Below are positions 44,872 through 54,050 of a stretch of 64,000 bases of DNA, piece by piece. The stretch covers positions 368,968-432,967 of the forward strand of contig NZ_BSTN01000003.1 in the NCBI RefSeq assembly GCF_030269545.1, written 5' to 3'. Both the position numbers and the translations under genes were made by a program. Below the pieces are notes generated by a model, which did no database searches, was not told the DNA's origin, and saw only the letters and a list, made by a program, of their open reading frames with translations. The number at the start of each line of letters is the position of its first letter. The stretch's first letter is position 1. The stretch is from Actinomadura sp. NBRC 104425. GTDB taxonomy: Bacteria; Actinomycetota; Actinomycetes; Streptosporangiales; Streptosporangiaceae.

Positions 44872-45984
44872 TCACCGCAGGCCGCTGGGGCGGTCGAGGG
44901 CGGTCCGGATGAGCCGGTCGACCAGGGCGGGGTAGTCCACGCCGCTGGCGGCCCACATCTGCGGGAACGCCGACGACGGGGTGAAGCCCGGCATCGTGTT
45001 GATCTCGTTGAGGATCCAGCGGCCGTCGGGGGTGTAGAAGAAGTCGACGCGGGCCAGGCCCTCGCAGTCGAGGGCGTCGAACGCGGCGACCGCCAGGCGC
45101 TGCACCTCGGCGACGGCCCCGGGCGGCAGGTCCGGGGGGATGGCCAGCCGGGTCGTGCCGTCCAGGTACTTGGTCTCGAAGTCGTAGAAGTCGTGGTCGC
45201 CGGTCATCAGGATCTCGGCGGGCAGGCTGGCCTCGGCGGGGCCGCCGTCCAGCCCCTGCAGGACGCCGCATTCGATCTCGCGGCCGACGATGGCGGCCTC
45301 GACGATGACCTTGGGGTCGTGCTCGCGGGCCGCCTCGACGGCCGCGGTCAGGTCGTCCTCGGACTCCACCTTGGAGATGCCCATGCTGGACCCGGCGCGG
45401 GCGGGCTTGACGAACACCGGCAGGCCCAGCTGCTTGATCTCGTCCAGCTTGGCGGTGCGGGCGGTGCGCCACTCCCGGTCGCCGACCATCACGTACCGGC
45501 CGACCGGCAGGCCGCGGGCCTGCCAGACCAGCTTCATGAAGCCCTTGTCCATGCCGACCGCGCTGGCCAGCACCCCCGCGCCGACGTAGCGGACGCCCGC
45601 CAGGTCGAGCATGCCCTGGATGGTGCCGTCCTCGCCGTACGGGCCGTGCAGCAGCGGCAGGACGACGTCGACCTCGGTGAGGGTGGCGGGCACCCGGCCC
45701 GGTTCGACCACCACCAGGCCCTTGGTGGCGGGGTCGAACGGCAGCGCCAGGGCCTTGCCGTCGCCGGAGACCTCGGGGAGCCGCCCGTCCTCGATGGCCA
45801 GCTGCTGGTCCTCGGGTGCGAGCACCCAGCGGCCGTCGCGGGCGATGCCGACGGGCACCACCTCGTAGCGGTCGCGGTCGATGGCGGCCATGACTGCCCC
45901 TGCGGTGACGCAGGAGATCGCGTGCTCGCTGCTGCGTCCGCCGAAGACCACGGCCACACGGATCTTTGGTGAAGCGTCGGACAT
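44872..45984 (-). CDS. ddl: D-alanine--D-alanine ligase
   Basis: Ddl makes the D-Ala-D-Ala dipeptide for peptidoglycan. The 370-aa ATP-grasp protein has VVFGGRSSEHAISCVTAGAV, LHGPYGEDGTIQGMLDLAGV, the PVFVKPARAGSSMGISKV P-loop region and LNEINTMPGFTPSSAFPQMW near the end. The Tyr/Phe selector position reads VGAGVLASAVGMDKG, as in D-Ala-type enzymes. It is 20 bp downstream of the PLP-enzyme gene. Confidence 0.96.
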   Translation of the reverse strand: MSDASPKIRVAVVFGGRSSEHAISCVTAGAVMAAIDRDRYEVVPVGIARDGRWVLAPEDQQLAIEDGRLPEVSGDGKALALPFDPATKGLVVVEPGRVPATLTEVDVVLPLLHGPYGEDGTIQGMLDLAGVRYVGAGVLASAVGMDKGFMKLVWQARGLPVGRYVMVGDREWRTARTAKLDEIKQLGLPVFVKPARAGSSMGISKVESEDDLTAAVEAAREHDPKVIVEAAIVGREIECGVLQGLDGGPAEASLPAEILMTGDHDFYDFETKYLDGTTRLAIPPDLPPGAVAEVQRLAVAAFDALDCEGLARVDFFYTPDGRWILNEINTMPGFTPSSAFPQMWAASGVDYPALVDRLIRTALDRPSGLR

Positions 45985-46004
45985 GATGTCCGACCCTACA
46001 GCGA

Positions 46005-47282
46005 TCAGTGTGTGTCGGCTACGAGCCGGGTGCCGTCGGCGCCGTCCAGTGTGCGGCCGACGGCGTCGAGCGCCTCGGTCACGTCGCGGACCAGGTCCTC
46101 GGCGTCCTCCAGGCCCAGGCTGAAGCGGACCGCGCCGGGGTCGATGCCGGCGGCGCGCAGCGCGGCGTCGTCGTGGCAGCGGTGAGTGGTGGAGGCCACA
46201 TGGGCGACGTGGGTGTGGGTGCCGCCGACGCAGGTCGCCGGGGTCGCCAGCCGCAGGGCGTCGACCAGGGCCAGGCCCGCGCGGCGCCCGCCGGCCGGGG
46301 TGACGGTGACCACGGCGCCGTACCGGGTGCCCTCCGGGCCGGCGTCGAACAGGGCGCGGGCCTGCTCGTGCCCGCGGTGGCCGGGCAGCCCCGGGTAGTC
46401 GACGGAGCGGACCGCCGGGTGCCGGGCGACGGCGGCGGCGAACAGGTTGGCGGTGTCGCACTGGCGGCGCACCCGCAGCGGCAGGGTCTCCAGGCCGCGG
46501 CGCAGCAGGAACGCCTCGTCGGGCGCCAGCGCCGCGCCGGTCTGCACGCGGACCCGGCGGACCTGCTCGACCAGGTCGGGCGCGCCGACGACCGCGCCGC
46601 CGGTGGCGTCGCCGTGCCCGCCGATCGCCGCGGTCGCCGAGTGCACCACCAGGTCGGCGCCGTGCTCCAGGGGACGGCACACCACCGGCGTGGCCAGGGT
46701 GGCGTCGACGGCCAGCAGCGCCCCCGCGCCGCGGGCCAGCGCGGCCAGGCCCGGCAGGTCGGGGACGGCCAGCCCGGGGTTGCCCGGCACCTCGGCCCAG
46801 ATCAGCCGGGTGGTGGGCCGGATCGCCTCGCGCACGGCGGCGGTGTCGGCGACGTCGACGAACGAGGCGTCGACGCCGAACCGCGACAGCAGCCCGTCCA
46901 GCAGCACGTACAGGTCGCGGTGCGGGCCGGCGGGCGCGACGACGTGGGCGCCCGCGTCGGTGAACGCCAGCAGCACGGCGGTGGCTGCGGCCATGCCGGA
47001 CGCGAACGCCTCCCCCTCCACCGGCCCGGACGTCCCGTGCCCCTCCAGGGCGGCGAGGCCGGCCGCGAACGCGTCGGCGGTGGGGTTGGCCATCCGGCCG
47101 TAGGAGTAGCCGGGCGCGCGGCCGCTGAGCAGGGCCGCATGCTCGGCGGCGCCGGCGAAGGCGAACGCGCCGGCGCGCCAGACCGGCTGCCCCACCGGCG
47201 CCTGGCGCGGCAGCGGCGGCGCGGGCAGGTGGACGGCTCGGGTGTTCTCACCGTGTGAACGACTGCTTCCCTTGGTACGCAT
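46005..47282 (-). CDS. Cys/Met-metabolism PLP-fold protein lacking the PLP lysine
   Basis: The 425-aa product is colinear with cystathionine gamma-synthase/lyase: YSYGRMANPTADAF (Y61, R63), FASGMAAATAVLLAF, AEVPGNPGLAVPDL, VDATLATPVVCRPL with D193, and GADLVVHSATAAIGGHGDAT. Members have HSATK; the Lys forms the PLP aldimine, but here it is Ala218 (codons ACC-GCG-GCG). Other PLP contacts remain. It is therefore either catalytically inactive or uses PLP differently. It sits between gpsA and ddl. ATG 47282. Confidence 0.85.
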   Translation of the reverse strand: MRTKGSSRSHGENTRAVHLPAPPLPRQAPVGQPVWRAGAFAFAGAAEHAALLSGRAPGYSYGRMANPTADAFAAGLAALEGHGTSGPVEGEAFASGMAAATAVLLAFTDAGAHVVAPAGPHRDLYVLLDGLLSRFGVDASFVDVADTAAVREAIRPTTRLIWAEVPGNPGLAVPDLPGLAALARGAGALLAVDATLATPVVCRPLEHGADLVVHSATAAIGGHGDATGGAVVGAPDLVEQVRRVRVQTGAALAPDEAFLLRRGLETLPLRVRRQCDTANLFAAAVARHPAVRSVDYPGLPGHRGHEQARALFDAGPEGTRYGAVVTVTPAGGRRAGLALVDALRLATPATCVGGTHTHVAHVASTTHRCHDDAALRAAGIDPGAVRFSLGLEDAEDLVRDVTEALDAVGRTLDGADGTRLVADTH

Positions 47283-47295
47283 CGTTCACAGCATG

Positions 47296-48306
47296 TCACA
47301 CTCCGTAGCGCTCCGGCTTGGGAGAACGCGAGATCAGTGAGATCGCGGCGTCCTTGATGGGCACCCCGTGGCGCAGCACGTTGACGACCGCCTCGGTGAT
47401 CGGCATCTCGACGTTGTGCTTGCGGGCCAGCTCCAGCACCGCCTCGGACGACTTGACGCCCTCGGCGGTCTGCTTGGTGACCGCCACCACCTGCTCCAGC
47501 GTCATGCCGCGGCCCAGGTTCTCGCCGAACGTGCGGTTGCGCGACAGCGGCGAGCTGCACGTGGCGATCAGGTCGCCCATCCCGGCCAGCCCGGCGAAGG
47601 TGTGCTCGTCGGCGCCCAGCGCGGCGCCCAGCCTGGCCGTCTCGGCCAGCCCTCGGGTCATCAGCAGCGCCCGGGTGCTGTCGCCGAAGCCGAGCCCCAC
47701 CGCCATGCCGACGCACAGCGCCACGATGTTCTTGACCGCGCCGCCCAGCTCGCAGCCGATCACGTCGGTGGTGGTGTAGACGCGGAAGTACGGGGTCATG
47801 GTGGCGGCCTGCAGCCGCCGGGCGCGTTCCTCGTCCACGCACGCGGCGACGGCGGCGGCGGGCTGCCCGGCGGCGACCTCGCGGGCCAGGTTGGGCCCGC
47901 AGAACACCGCGACCCGCTCGTCCGGCACCCCGGCGACCTCGGCGATCACCTCCGACATCCGGCGGCAGGTGCCGAGCTCCACCCCCTTCATCAGGCTGAC
48001 CAGCACCGAATCGGGCGGCAGCAGCGGCGTCCAGGCCGCCAGGTTCTCCCGCAGCGACTGGGCGGGGACGGCCAGCGCCACGAAGTCGGCGCCGGCCAGC
48101 GCCTCGGCCGGGTCGGTGGTGGCGCGCACCCCCTCGGGCAGGACGATCCCCGGCAGGTAGTCGGGGTTCTCGCGGCGTTCGTTGATCGCCTCGACGACCG
48201 CGGGCCGGCGCCCCCACACCGTGACCTCGCCGCCCGCGTCGCGCAGCAGCTTGGCGAACACGGTCCCCCAGGACCCCGCCCCCATCACGGCGGTGCGGAC
48301 TGTCAC
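47296..48306 (-). CDS. gpsA: Glycerol-3-phosphate dehydrogenase (NAD(P)+)
   Basis: GpsA makes sn-glycerol 3-phosphate for phospholipids. The 336-aa product has the GAGSWGTVFAKLL dinucleotide fold, SLMKGVELGT, GPNLAREVAAGQPAA, the catalytic Lys in CELGGAVKNIVALCVGM and GLAGMGDLIATCSSPLSRNR. GTG 48306 overlaps the plsC stop (GTGA), so the two lipid genes are coupled. Confidence 0.97.
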   Translation of the reverse strand: MTVRTAVMGAGSWGTVFAKLLRDAGGEVTVWGRRPAVVEAINERRENPDYLPGIVLPEGVRATTDPAEALAGADFVALAVPAQSLRENLAAWTPLLPPDSVLVSLMKGVELGTCRRMSEVIAEVAGVPDERVAVFCGPNLAREVAAGQPAAAVAACVDEERARRLQAATMTPYFRVYTTTDVIGCELGGAVKNIVALCVGMAVGLGFGDSTRALLMTRGLAETARLGAALGADEHTFAGLAGMGDLIATCSSPLSRNRTFGENLGRGMTLEQVVAVTKQTAEGVKSSEAVLELARKHNVEMPITEAVVNVLRHGVPIKDAAISLISRSPKPERYGV

Positions 48307-49181
48307 GCGGTCTCCGCCTCCTTGCTCTCGCCGGCGTCCGCGGCCCCGTCCGGCCGCACGGCTTCTGCTCGGGTCTCTGCGCGGGCCTCGGAGCGGTCCC
48401 CGGGCGCGGCCGCGGCGGCGGCCCGGCGGCGCTCCTCCAGGACCTTGTGGTGGTCGTACAGCTCCTTGGGGGGCTCCTGGCCGCGCAGCTCGCCGAGCAG
48501 CCCGGCGATGGTCGTCATGATCTCGTCGGTGGCCTCGCGCAGGGTGCTCTTGGTGAGCGGTTTGCCCTGGTAGCGGGACAGGTCCACCGGCGGCCCGGCG
48601 ATCACCTTGATCTTCTTGCGGGGGAACGGGTGGAAGCCCTTCTTCAGGGTGCCCGCCAGGCCCCGCTTCTCGACCTTGGGGTACGGCAGCAGCTCGTGGG
48701 TGCCCCAGATGGCCACCGGGACGACCGCGGCGCCGGTCTTGAGCGCCATGCGGGCCACGCCGGTCTGGCCGGTCATCGGCCACAGCTCCGGGTCGCGGGT
48801 GCAGCTGCCCTCGGGGAAGAAGATCAGGCACTGGCCGGCCTCCAGGGCCTTCTCGGCGTCCTTGAGGGCCAGCGCGGCGTCGGTGCGGTCGCGGTAGACC
48901 GGGATCTGCCCGGTGCCGTACAGGACCTTCTTGATGAACTTGACCTCGAACAGCTGGGACTTGGCCAGGAAGACCGGGTAGCGCCCCGACTCGTACACGA
49001 AGTGCGACAGCGCCAGCGGGTCCGCCTCGGAGATGTGGTTGGCGGCCAGGATCATGCCGCCCTTGCGGGGCACGTTGCCACGGCCGCGCCAGTCCCGCTT
49101 CAGCAGCCCGAACAGCAGCGGGCGCAGCACGACGATGGTGAGCCTCCGCCAGCCCGGCGAATACCCGTACCCCTGACTCAT
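48303..49181 (-). CDS. plsC: 1-acyl-glycerol-3-phosphate acyltransferase (PlsC type)
   Basis: PlsC adds the second acyl chain in phosphatidate synthesis. The 292-aa product has motif I NHISEADP, motif II near GTGQIPVYRDRTD, motif III FFPEGSCTRDPELWPM and motif IV AVVPVAIWGTHELL. The last about 45 residues are Ala/Glu/Arg-rich and probably disordered. It is the first gene of plsC-gpsA and diverges from cofC. Confidence 0.95.
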   Translation of the reverse strand: MSQGYGYSPGWRRLTIVVLRPLLFGLLKRDWRGRGNVPRKGGMILAANHISEADPLALSHFVYESGRYPVFLAKSQLFEVKFIKKVLYGTGQIPVYRDRTDAALALKDAEKALEAGQCLIFFPEGSCTRDPELWPMTGQTGVARMALKTGAAVVPVAIWGTHELLPYPKVEKRGLAGTLKKGFHPFPRKKIKVIAGPPVDLSRYQGKPLTKSTLREATDEIMTTIAGLLGELRGQEPPKELYDHHKVLEERRRAAAAAAPGDRSEARAETRAEAVRPDGAADAGESKEAETA

Positions 49182-49265
49182 GCCCGTCCCTTTCTCGATG
49201 CGCCCACGCGGTGAGCGCGGGGTGTCCTCAGTTTCGCGGTTGCGTGCGCATAGTGTCGAGTTGCC

Positions 49266-49937
49266 ATGTCTACAGCACAGCGCGCAGCGTCTCATCTCCA
49301 GTGGTCGCTCGTGGTGCCGGTCAAGGTGCTGGCCCGGGCGAAATCCCGCATGTCCGCGGCGGCGGGCCCGCATCGGCAGGCCCTGGCGCTCGCGGTCGCG
49401 GCCGACACGGTCGCGGCCGCGCTGCGCTGCGACCGCGTCCGCGACGTGATCGTCGTCACCGACGACCCGGTGCCCGCCGCCGAGCTGGCCGCGCTGGGCG
49501 CCCGCGTGGTGCCGGACGAGCCGGACGCCGGGCTGAACCCCGCCCTGGTGTACGGGGCGCTGCGCGGCCGCGAGCTGTCCCCGGGCAGCGGGGTCGGCGC
49601 GCTGTCGGCCGACCTGCCCGCGCTGCGCCCGGACGAGCTGGCCCGGGTCCTGGACGCGGCGGCCGGGGCGCCGACGGCGTTCGTGCCGGACGCCGCCGGG
49701 ATCGGCACCACCCTGTACACGGCGCGGCCCGGTGTGCCGTTCGCGCCCGCCTTCGGCGGCGACTCGCGTGCCGCGCACCGCGCCCGCGGGGCCCGCGAGC
49801 TGCTGGTGCCGGACACCGCGAGCGTCCGCCGCGACGTCGACACCCTGCCGGACCTGCGCGCGGCCCTCGCGCTGGGGTGCGGCCCGCGCACCACGGCCGT
49901 GGCCCGCCGCATCACCGCCCTGCAGACTCCCGCCTAG
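49266..49937 (+). CDS. cofC: 2-phospho-L-lactate / phosphoenolpyruvate guanylyltransferase
   Basis: CofC (FbiD in mycobacteria) makes the GPP-activated precursor of coenzyme F420. The 223-aa nucleotidyltransferase has SLVVPVKVLARAKSRM, a DEPDAGLNPALVYG segment, LSADLPALRPDEL and the GGDSRAAHRARGA end. It indicates an F420-making organism. It diverges from plsC, the arrangement known in actinobacteria. Confidence 0.9.
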   Translation: MSTAQRAASHLQWSLVVPVKVLARAKSRMSAAAGPHRQALALAVAADTVAAALRCDRVRDVIVVTDDPVPAAELAALGARVVPDEPDAGLNPALVYGALRGRELSPGSGVGALSADLPALRPDELARVLDAAAGAPTAFVPDAAGIGTTLYTARPGVPFAPAFGGDSRAAHRARGARELLVPDTASVRRDVDTLPDLRAALALGCGPRTTAVARRITALQTPA

Positions 49938-50000
49938 CGGGCCGGGCGGACGCGCCCGGTGACCATCACACGGGCCGCGGGACCGGCTAGGGTGGCCGCC

Positions 50001-50213
50001 ATGCAGGGCACGGTGCGGACGTACGACCCGGAGACGCGTTCGGGCAGCGTGCTGCTCGACGACGGCACCGAGCTTCCCTTCGACAGCGCCGCGTTCGACG
50101 CGGGCGGCCTGCGGATGCTGCGGTTCGGCCAGCGGGTGAACCTGGCCGCCGAGGGCGGCCGAATCACGGTTGTGACGCTGTCGACGTTCCCGCTGCCCGG
50201 CACCGGTCCCTGA
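50001..50213 (+). CDS. Small cold-shock-domain-like protein
   Basis: The 70-aa product starts MQGTVRTYDPETRSGSVLLD and has the OB-fold layout of a short cold-shock domain (GTVRTYD-SGSVLLDDGTELPF-FDAGGLRMLRFGQRV). The RNP1/RNP2 aromatic residues are not well preserved, so nucleic-acid binding is uncertain. It follows cofC by 63 bp. Confidence 0.75.
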   Translation: MQGTVRTYDPETRSGSVLLDDGTELPFDSAAFDAGGLRMLRFGQRVNLAAEGGRITVVTLSTFPLPGTGP

Positions 50214-50299
50214 CCGTCCGCGCGGGCCGGGGAGGCGCAGGGCGGCGTCTCGGACGCGCACAGGCGGCCCTGGCGGGGCCGGAGCGCGCCTGAAATGCC

Positions 50300-50344
50300 G
50301 CAGCGCCCGGGAGCAGCCGCCTGGGGCGGCGGCCCGGGCGCTGC
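50300..50344 (-). terminator. Hairpin terminator of hup
   Basis: A perfect 12-bp outer stem pairs 50300-50311 (GCAGCGCCCGGG) with 50333-50344, and its loop holds a small GCCGCC/GGCGGC hairpin. It lies 21 bases after the hup stop. Confidence 0.75.
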
Positions 50345-50365
50345 CACGGGTGATCTGCCGACGAC

Positions 50366-50644
50366 CTACTTCTTGCCGGCCACCAGGTTCTTGAAGTCGG
50401 CGCCCGCCTTGAACTTGGGCACGGACGTCGCGGGGACCTGGATGGTCTTGCCGGTTGCGGGGTTGCGAGCCGTACGGGCAGGCCGGTCGGCCTTCTCGAA
50501 CGAACCGAACCCGGTGATCGCGACCTTGTCGCCCTTGGCGACGGCGTCCTGGATCGTCTCCAGGATCGCGTCGACCGCCTCGGCTGCGGCCTTCTTACTG
50601 CCCAGCCGCTCTGAGATGGCGTCGACCAGCTCACGCTTGTTCAT
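50366..50644 (-). CDS. hup: HU-family DNA-binding protein, short form
   Basis: HU compacts and bends DNA. The 92-aa product starts MNKRELVDAISERLGSKK, contains the signature GFGSFEKADRPARTARNPATG, and ends KNLVAGKK. It is the short E. coli-like form without the Lys-rich tail of mycobacterial HupB. GAGGAGT precedes the ATG and a hairpin follows the stop. Confidence 0.97.
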   Translation of the reverse strand: MNKRELVDAISERLGSKKAAAEAVDAILETIQDAVAKGDKVAITGFGSFEKADRPARTARNPATGKTIQVPATSVPKFKAGADFKNLVAGKK

Positions 50645-50801
50645 GGGTTACTCCTCTAGTTCCCCCCTTGCCCGAACGAAACTAAGGCAGCCTCCGCAGC
50701 GAGACAATCACCTGCACGCAAGAATCCTTGTGTCGCTGGCGTTTTTGTCGGCATCGCCCCCGTCTCACCCGGGAGCCGGACCTGTCCGGCCACTCCGCAC
50801 G

Positions 50802-51071
50802 TTAGCGGGCGTCGGTCGTGCCGGAAAAGTCGGCCAGGAAGGCGTCCAGCCTGCGGGAGGCCAGTTCGGTGTCCCGCTTGGCCAGGTCGGTGATCGCCAG
50901 CAGGTGCCGGATGAGGCGCCGGCGGGTGTCCCGGGGCAGCGGCGCCACCAGGCGGTGGGCGTCGCGCAGCCGCCGGGCGAGCCGGGTGAGCGCGGGGTCG
51001 TCCCACTCGGGGCCGCTCCACGGCGGCGGGACCTCCGGCTGCTCGCCCGGCTGGGGTCGGGCTTGGGTCAA
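50802..51071 (-). CDS. Small uncharacterised protein downstream of leuD
   Basis: The 89-aa product (TTG start at 51071) has a Pro-rich beginning and a helical Arg/Leu-rich core (LTRLARRLRDAHRLVAPLPR, RHLLAITDLAKRDTELASRR). I recognise no family. It lies between hup and the leuD terminator on the same strand. The codon pattern is clearly coding (G/C at third positions). Confidence 0.6.
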   Translation of the reverse strand: MTQARPQPGEQPEVPPPWSGPEWDDPALTRLARRLRDAHRLVAPLPRDTRRRLIRHLLAITDLAKRDTELASRRLDAFLADFSGTTDAR

Positions 51072-51150
51072 GGAGAGCCCCCCAACGATACGAGCGTGTG
51101 TCTGGGCACACTGTCGATTGTCGCCGGTGGGCGTGCGTGCTCGCGCACCC

Positions 51151-51187
51151 GGGGGCGGTCCGGCCCGTGTCAGGCCGGACCGCCCCC
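51151..51187 (-). terminator. Terminator of leuCD
   Basis: A perfect 15-bp stem pairs 51151-51165 (GGGGGCGGTCCGGCC) with 51173-51187 with a 7-nt loop. It lies 12 bases after the leuD stop. Its strength suggests full termination of the leuCD transcript. Confidence 0.85.
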
Positions 51188-51199
51188 CTGAAAGACCGT

Positions 51200-51787
51200 T
51201 CAGACGGTGGTGGGCAGCCAGCCGGGACGGCGCTGCTCGTAAGCGGCGATGTCGTCGGCGTGGCGGAGGGTCAGGCCGATGTCGTCCAGGCCCTCCATCA
51301 GGCGCCAGCGCGTGTAGTCGTCGATCTCGAAGGGGACGACCAGGTCGCCGGCGCGCACCTCGCGGGCGCCGAGGTCCACGGTGATCTCCGCGGCGGGCTC
51401 CTGCTCGGCGCGGGTCTGCAGCTTCTCGACGACGTCGCCGGGCAGCACGACCGGCAGCAGCCCCATCTTGGTGGAGTTGTTGCGGAAGATGTCCCCGAAC
51501 CGGGGGGCGATCACGACGCGGAACCCGTACTGCTGCAGCGCCCAGACGGCGTGCTCGCGGGACGAGCCGGTGCCGAAGTCCGGCCCGGCGATCAGGATGC
51601 TGGCGCCCTGGTACTCGGGCCGGTTCAGCACGAAGTCGGGGTCCTCGCGCCAGGCCGAGAACAGGCCCTTGTCGAACCCGGTGCGGCTGACCTGCTTGAG
51701 CCAGACGGCCGGGATGATCTGGTCGGTGTCGACGTTGCTGCGGCGCAGCGGCACCGCGCGTCCGGTGTGGGTGGTGAAGGCTTCCAT
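51200..51787 (-). CDS. leuD: 3-isopropylmalate dehydratase small subunit
   Basis: LeuD with LeuC isomerises 2- to 3-isopropylmalate in leucine synthesis. The 195-aa product starts [20 protein letters not shown] and has the [14 protein letters not shown] signature and [19 protein letters not shown]. It starts 14 bases after the leuC stop. Confidence 0.97.
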   Translation of the reverse strand: MEAFTTHTGRAVPLRRSNVDTDQIIPAVWLKQVSRTGFDKGLFSAWREDPDFVLNRPEYQGASILIAGPDFGTGSSREHAVWALQQYGFRVVIAPRFGDIFRNNSTKMGLLPVVLPGDVVEKLQTRAEQEPAAEITVDLGAREVRAGDLVVPFEIDDYTRWRLMEGLDDIGLTLRHADDIAAYEQRRPGWLPTTV

Positions 51788-51801
51788 GGTGCAGAACGTC
51801 C

Positions 51802-53199
51802 TTACAGGTCGGCGGGGGCGGTCAGGCGTCCGGTGACGGCGGTGGCGGCGGCGACGGCGGGCGACACCAGGTGGGTGCGGCCGCCGGGCCCCTGCCGGCC
51901 CTCGAAGTTGCGGTTGGACGTGGAGGCGCTGCGCTCGCCCGGGGTGAGCTTGTCGGGGTTCATCGCCAGGCACATCGAGCAGCCCGCCTCCCGCCATTCG
52001 GCGCCGGCGGCGGAGATCACCTCGTGCAGGCCCTCCTCCTCGGCCTGCTGCTTGACCTTCATCGAGCCGGGGACGACCAGCATGCGCACCCCGTCGGCGA
52101 CCTTGCGGCCCTTGAGGACGCTCGCGACGGCGCGCAGGTCCTCGATGCGGCCGTTGGTGCAGGAGCCGACGAACACGGTGTCCACGGCGATCTCGCGCAG
52201 CGGAGTGCCCGGGGTCAGGTCCATGTACTGCAGCGCCCGCTCGGCGGCGGCGCGCTCGACCGGGTCGTCGAAGGAAGCCGGGTCGGGCACCGACTCGCTG
52301 AGCGGCAGGCCCTGCCCGGGGTTGGTGCCCCAGGTGACGAAGGGGGTCAGCTCGGACGCGTCGATCACGACCTCCCTGTCGAAGGTCGCGTCGTCGTCGG
52401 TGCGCAGGGACGTCCAGTACTCGACGGCGCGGTCCCAGTCCTCGCCCTGGGGGACGTGCGGGCGGCCCTTGAGGTAGGCGAACGTGGTCTCGTCCGGCGC
52501 GATCATGCCGGCGCGGGCGCCCGCCTCGATGGACATGTTGCAGACCGTCATGCGGCCCTCCATCGACAGCGACCGGATCGCCTCGCCGCGGTACTCGATG
52601 ATGTGGCCCTGGCCGCCGCCGGTGCCGATCCGGGCGATGATCGCCAGGATGAGGTCCTTGGCGGTGACGCCCTCGGGCAGCGTGCCGTTCACCGTGACGG
52701 CCATCGTCTTGGGCTTGACCTGCGGCAGCGTCTGGGTGGCCAGGACGTGCTCGACCTCGCTGGTGCCGATGCCGAACGCCAGGGCGCCGAACGCGCCGTG
52801 CGTGGAGGTGTGCGAGTCGCCGCACACGACCGTCATGCCGGGCTGGGTCAGGCCGAGCTGCGGGCCGATGACGTGCACGATGCCCTGCCCGTCGTCGCCC
52901 ATCGGATGCAGCCGGATGCCGAACTCCGCGCAGTTCTTGCGCAGCGTCTCCACCTGCGTGCGCGACACCGGGTCGGCGATCGGCCGCAGCAGGTCGGTGG
53001 TGGGGACGTTGTGGTCCTCGGTGGCGATCGTCAGCTCGGGGCGGCGGACGGTGCGGCCGGCCATGCGCAGCCCGTCGAACGCCTGCGGGCTGGTCACCTC
53101 GTGCACCAGGTGGAGGTCGATGTAGAGCAGGTCCGGTTCACCCTCGGCACGCCGTACGACGTGCGCGTCGTACACCTTCTCGGCCAATGTACGGCCCAT
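51802..53199 (-). CDS. leuC: 3-isopropylmalate dehydratase large subunit
   Basis: The 465-aa aconitase-family protein has [20 protein letters not shown], the first [4Fe-4S] Cys in [15 protein letters not shown], and the Cys pair [10 protein letters not shown] near the end. It is first in leuCD and diverges from the IclR/NdgR gene, whose orthologue in Streptomyces and LtbR in Corynebacterium control leuCD. Confidence 0.97.
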   Translation of the reverse strand: MGRTLAEKVYDAHVVRRAEGEPDLLYIDLHLVHEVTSPQAFDGLRMAGRTVRRPELTIATEDHNVPTTDLLRPIADPVSRTQVETLRKNCAEFGIRLHPMGDDGQGIVHVIGPQLGLTQPGMTVVCGDSHTSTHGAFGALAFGIGTSEVEHVLATQTLPQVKPKTMAVTVNGTLPEGVTAKDLILAIIARIGTGGGQGHIIEYRGEAIRSLSMEGRMTVCNMSIEAGARAGMIAPDETTFAYLKGRPHVPQGEDWDRAVEYWTSLRTDDDATFDREVVIDASELTPFVTWGTNPGQGLPLSESVPDPASFDDPVERAAAERALQYMDLTPGTPLREIAVDTVFVGSCTNGRIEDLRAVASVLKGRKVADGVRMLVVPGSMKVKQQAEEEGLHEVISAAGAEWREAGCSMCLAMNPDKLTPGERSASTSNRNFEGRQGPGGRTHLVSPAVAAATAVTGRLTAPADL

Positions 53200-53264
53200 C
53201 GCTCACCTCACCTGAGTTTCCGTTCGCGCCGGGCGCGCGGGTCGCGCCGGGCTCGCCGTCCGAC

Positions 53265-53293
53265 TTGCATCTCACATAACGAGACGGCAATAT
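53265..53293 (+). promoter_or_regulatory. NdgR promoter/operator, predicted leaderless start
   Basis: TTGCAT (53265-53270) and CAATAT (53288-53293) are 17 bp apart. The expected start is at 53300, the A of the NdgR ATG, so the mRNA would be leaderless. TCTC-N7-GAGA (53270-53284) is an inverted repeat inside the spacer and could be the IclR-type operator shared with divergent leuC. Confidence 0.6.
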
Positions 53294-53299
53294 CAAGTC

Positions 53300-54019
53300 A
53301 TGGACAACTCTAGCGGAGTCGGCGTACTTGACAAAGCGGTTCTGGTGCTGAACGCCCTGGAGGCGGGTCCCGCCTCGCTGGCGCAGCTCGTCCAGACCAC
53401 CGGGTTGGCGCGGCCGACCGCCCACCGGCTCGCCGTCGCGCTGGAGCACCATCGCTTCGTCCACCGCGACACCCAGGGCAGGTTCATCCTGGGGCCGCGG
53501 CTGGCCGAGCTGGCGGTTGCCGCGGGCGAGGACCGGCTGCTGGCGATCGCCCAGCCGATCCTGGCCCAGCTGCGGGACCTGACCGGCGAGAGCGCCTCGC
53601 TGTTCCGCCGCCAGGGCGACGTGCGGGTGTGCGTGGCCGCCGCCGAGCGCAGCAGCGGGCTGCGCGACACGATTCCGGTGGGCGCCGCGCTGCCGATGAC
53701 CGCCGGGTCCGCCGCGCAGGTGCTGCTGGCCTGGGAGGAGCCCGACCGGCTGCACCGGGGCCTGCGCGGCGCCAAGTTCGAGGCCACCACCCTGGCCCAG
53801 GTGCGGCGCCGCGGCTGGGCGCAGAGCGTCGGCGAGCGCGAGCAGGGCGTCGGCTCGGTGTCGGCGCCGATCCGGGGCGCGGGCGGCCGGGTGATCGCCG
53901 CGGTGTCGGTGTCCGGCCCGCTGGAGCGCCTGACCCGCTCCCCCGGCCGCCTGCACGCCGGCCCGGTGATGGCCGCCGCCGAGAAGATCTCCGAGGCGAT
54001 GCGCCGGACCGCCTCCTGA
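53300..54019 (+). CDS. ndgR: IclR-family regulator, NdgR/LtbR type
   Basis: The 239-aa product has a winged helix-turn-helix (about 7-65: GVGVLDKAVLVLNALEAGPA, SLAQLVQTTGLARPTAHRLA) and an IclR effector domain (about 80-235, with SASLFRRQGDVRVCVAAAE and SVSAPIRGAGGRVIAAVSVS). Start GVGVLDKAV and position divergent from leuCD match NdgR. In Streptomyces it governs leucine and other amino-acid genes. A GCCGGGGC hairpin (54027-54051) lies at the convergent end with the redoxin gene. Confidence 0.92.
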   Translation: MDNSSGVGVLDKAVLVLNALEAGPASLAQLVQTTGLARPTAHRLAVALEHHRFVHRDTQGRFILGPRLAELAVAAGEDRLLAIAQPILAQLRDLTGESASLFRRQGDVRVCVAAAERSSGLRDTIPVGAALPMTAGSAAQVLLAWEEPDRLHRGLRGAKFEATTLAQVRRRGWAQSVGEREQGVGSVSAPIRGAGGRVIAAVSVSGPLERLTRSPGRLHAGPVMAAAEKISEAMRRTAS

Positions 54020-54050
54020 GTTGTCGGCCGGGGCTCTCGGCCGGCCCCGG

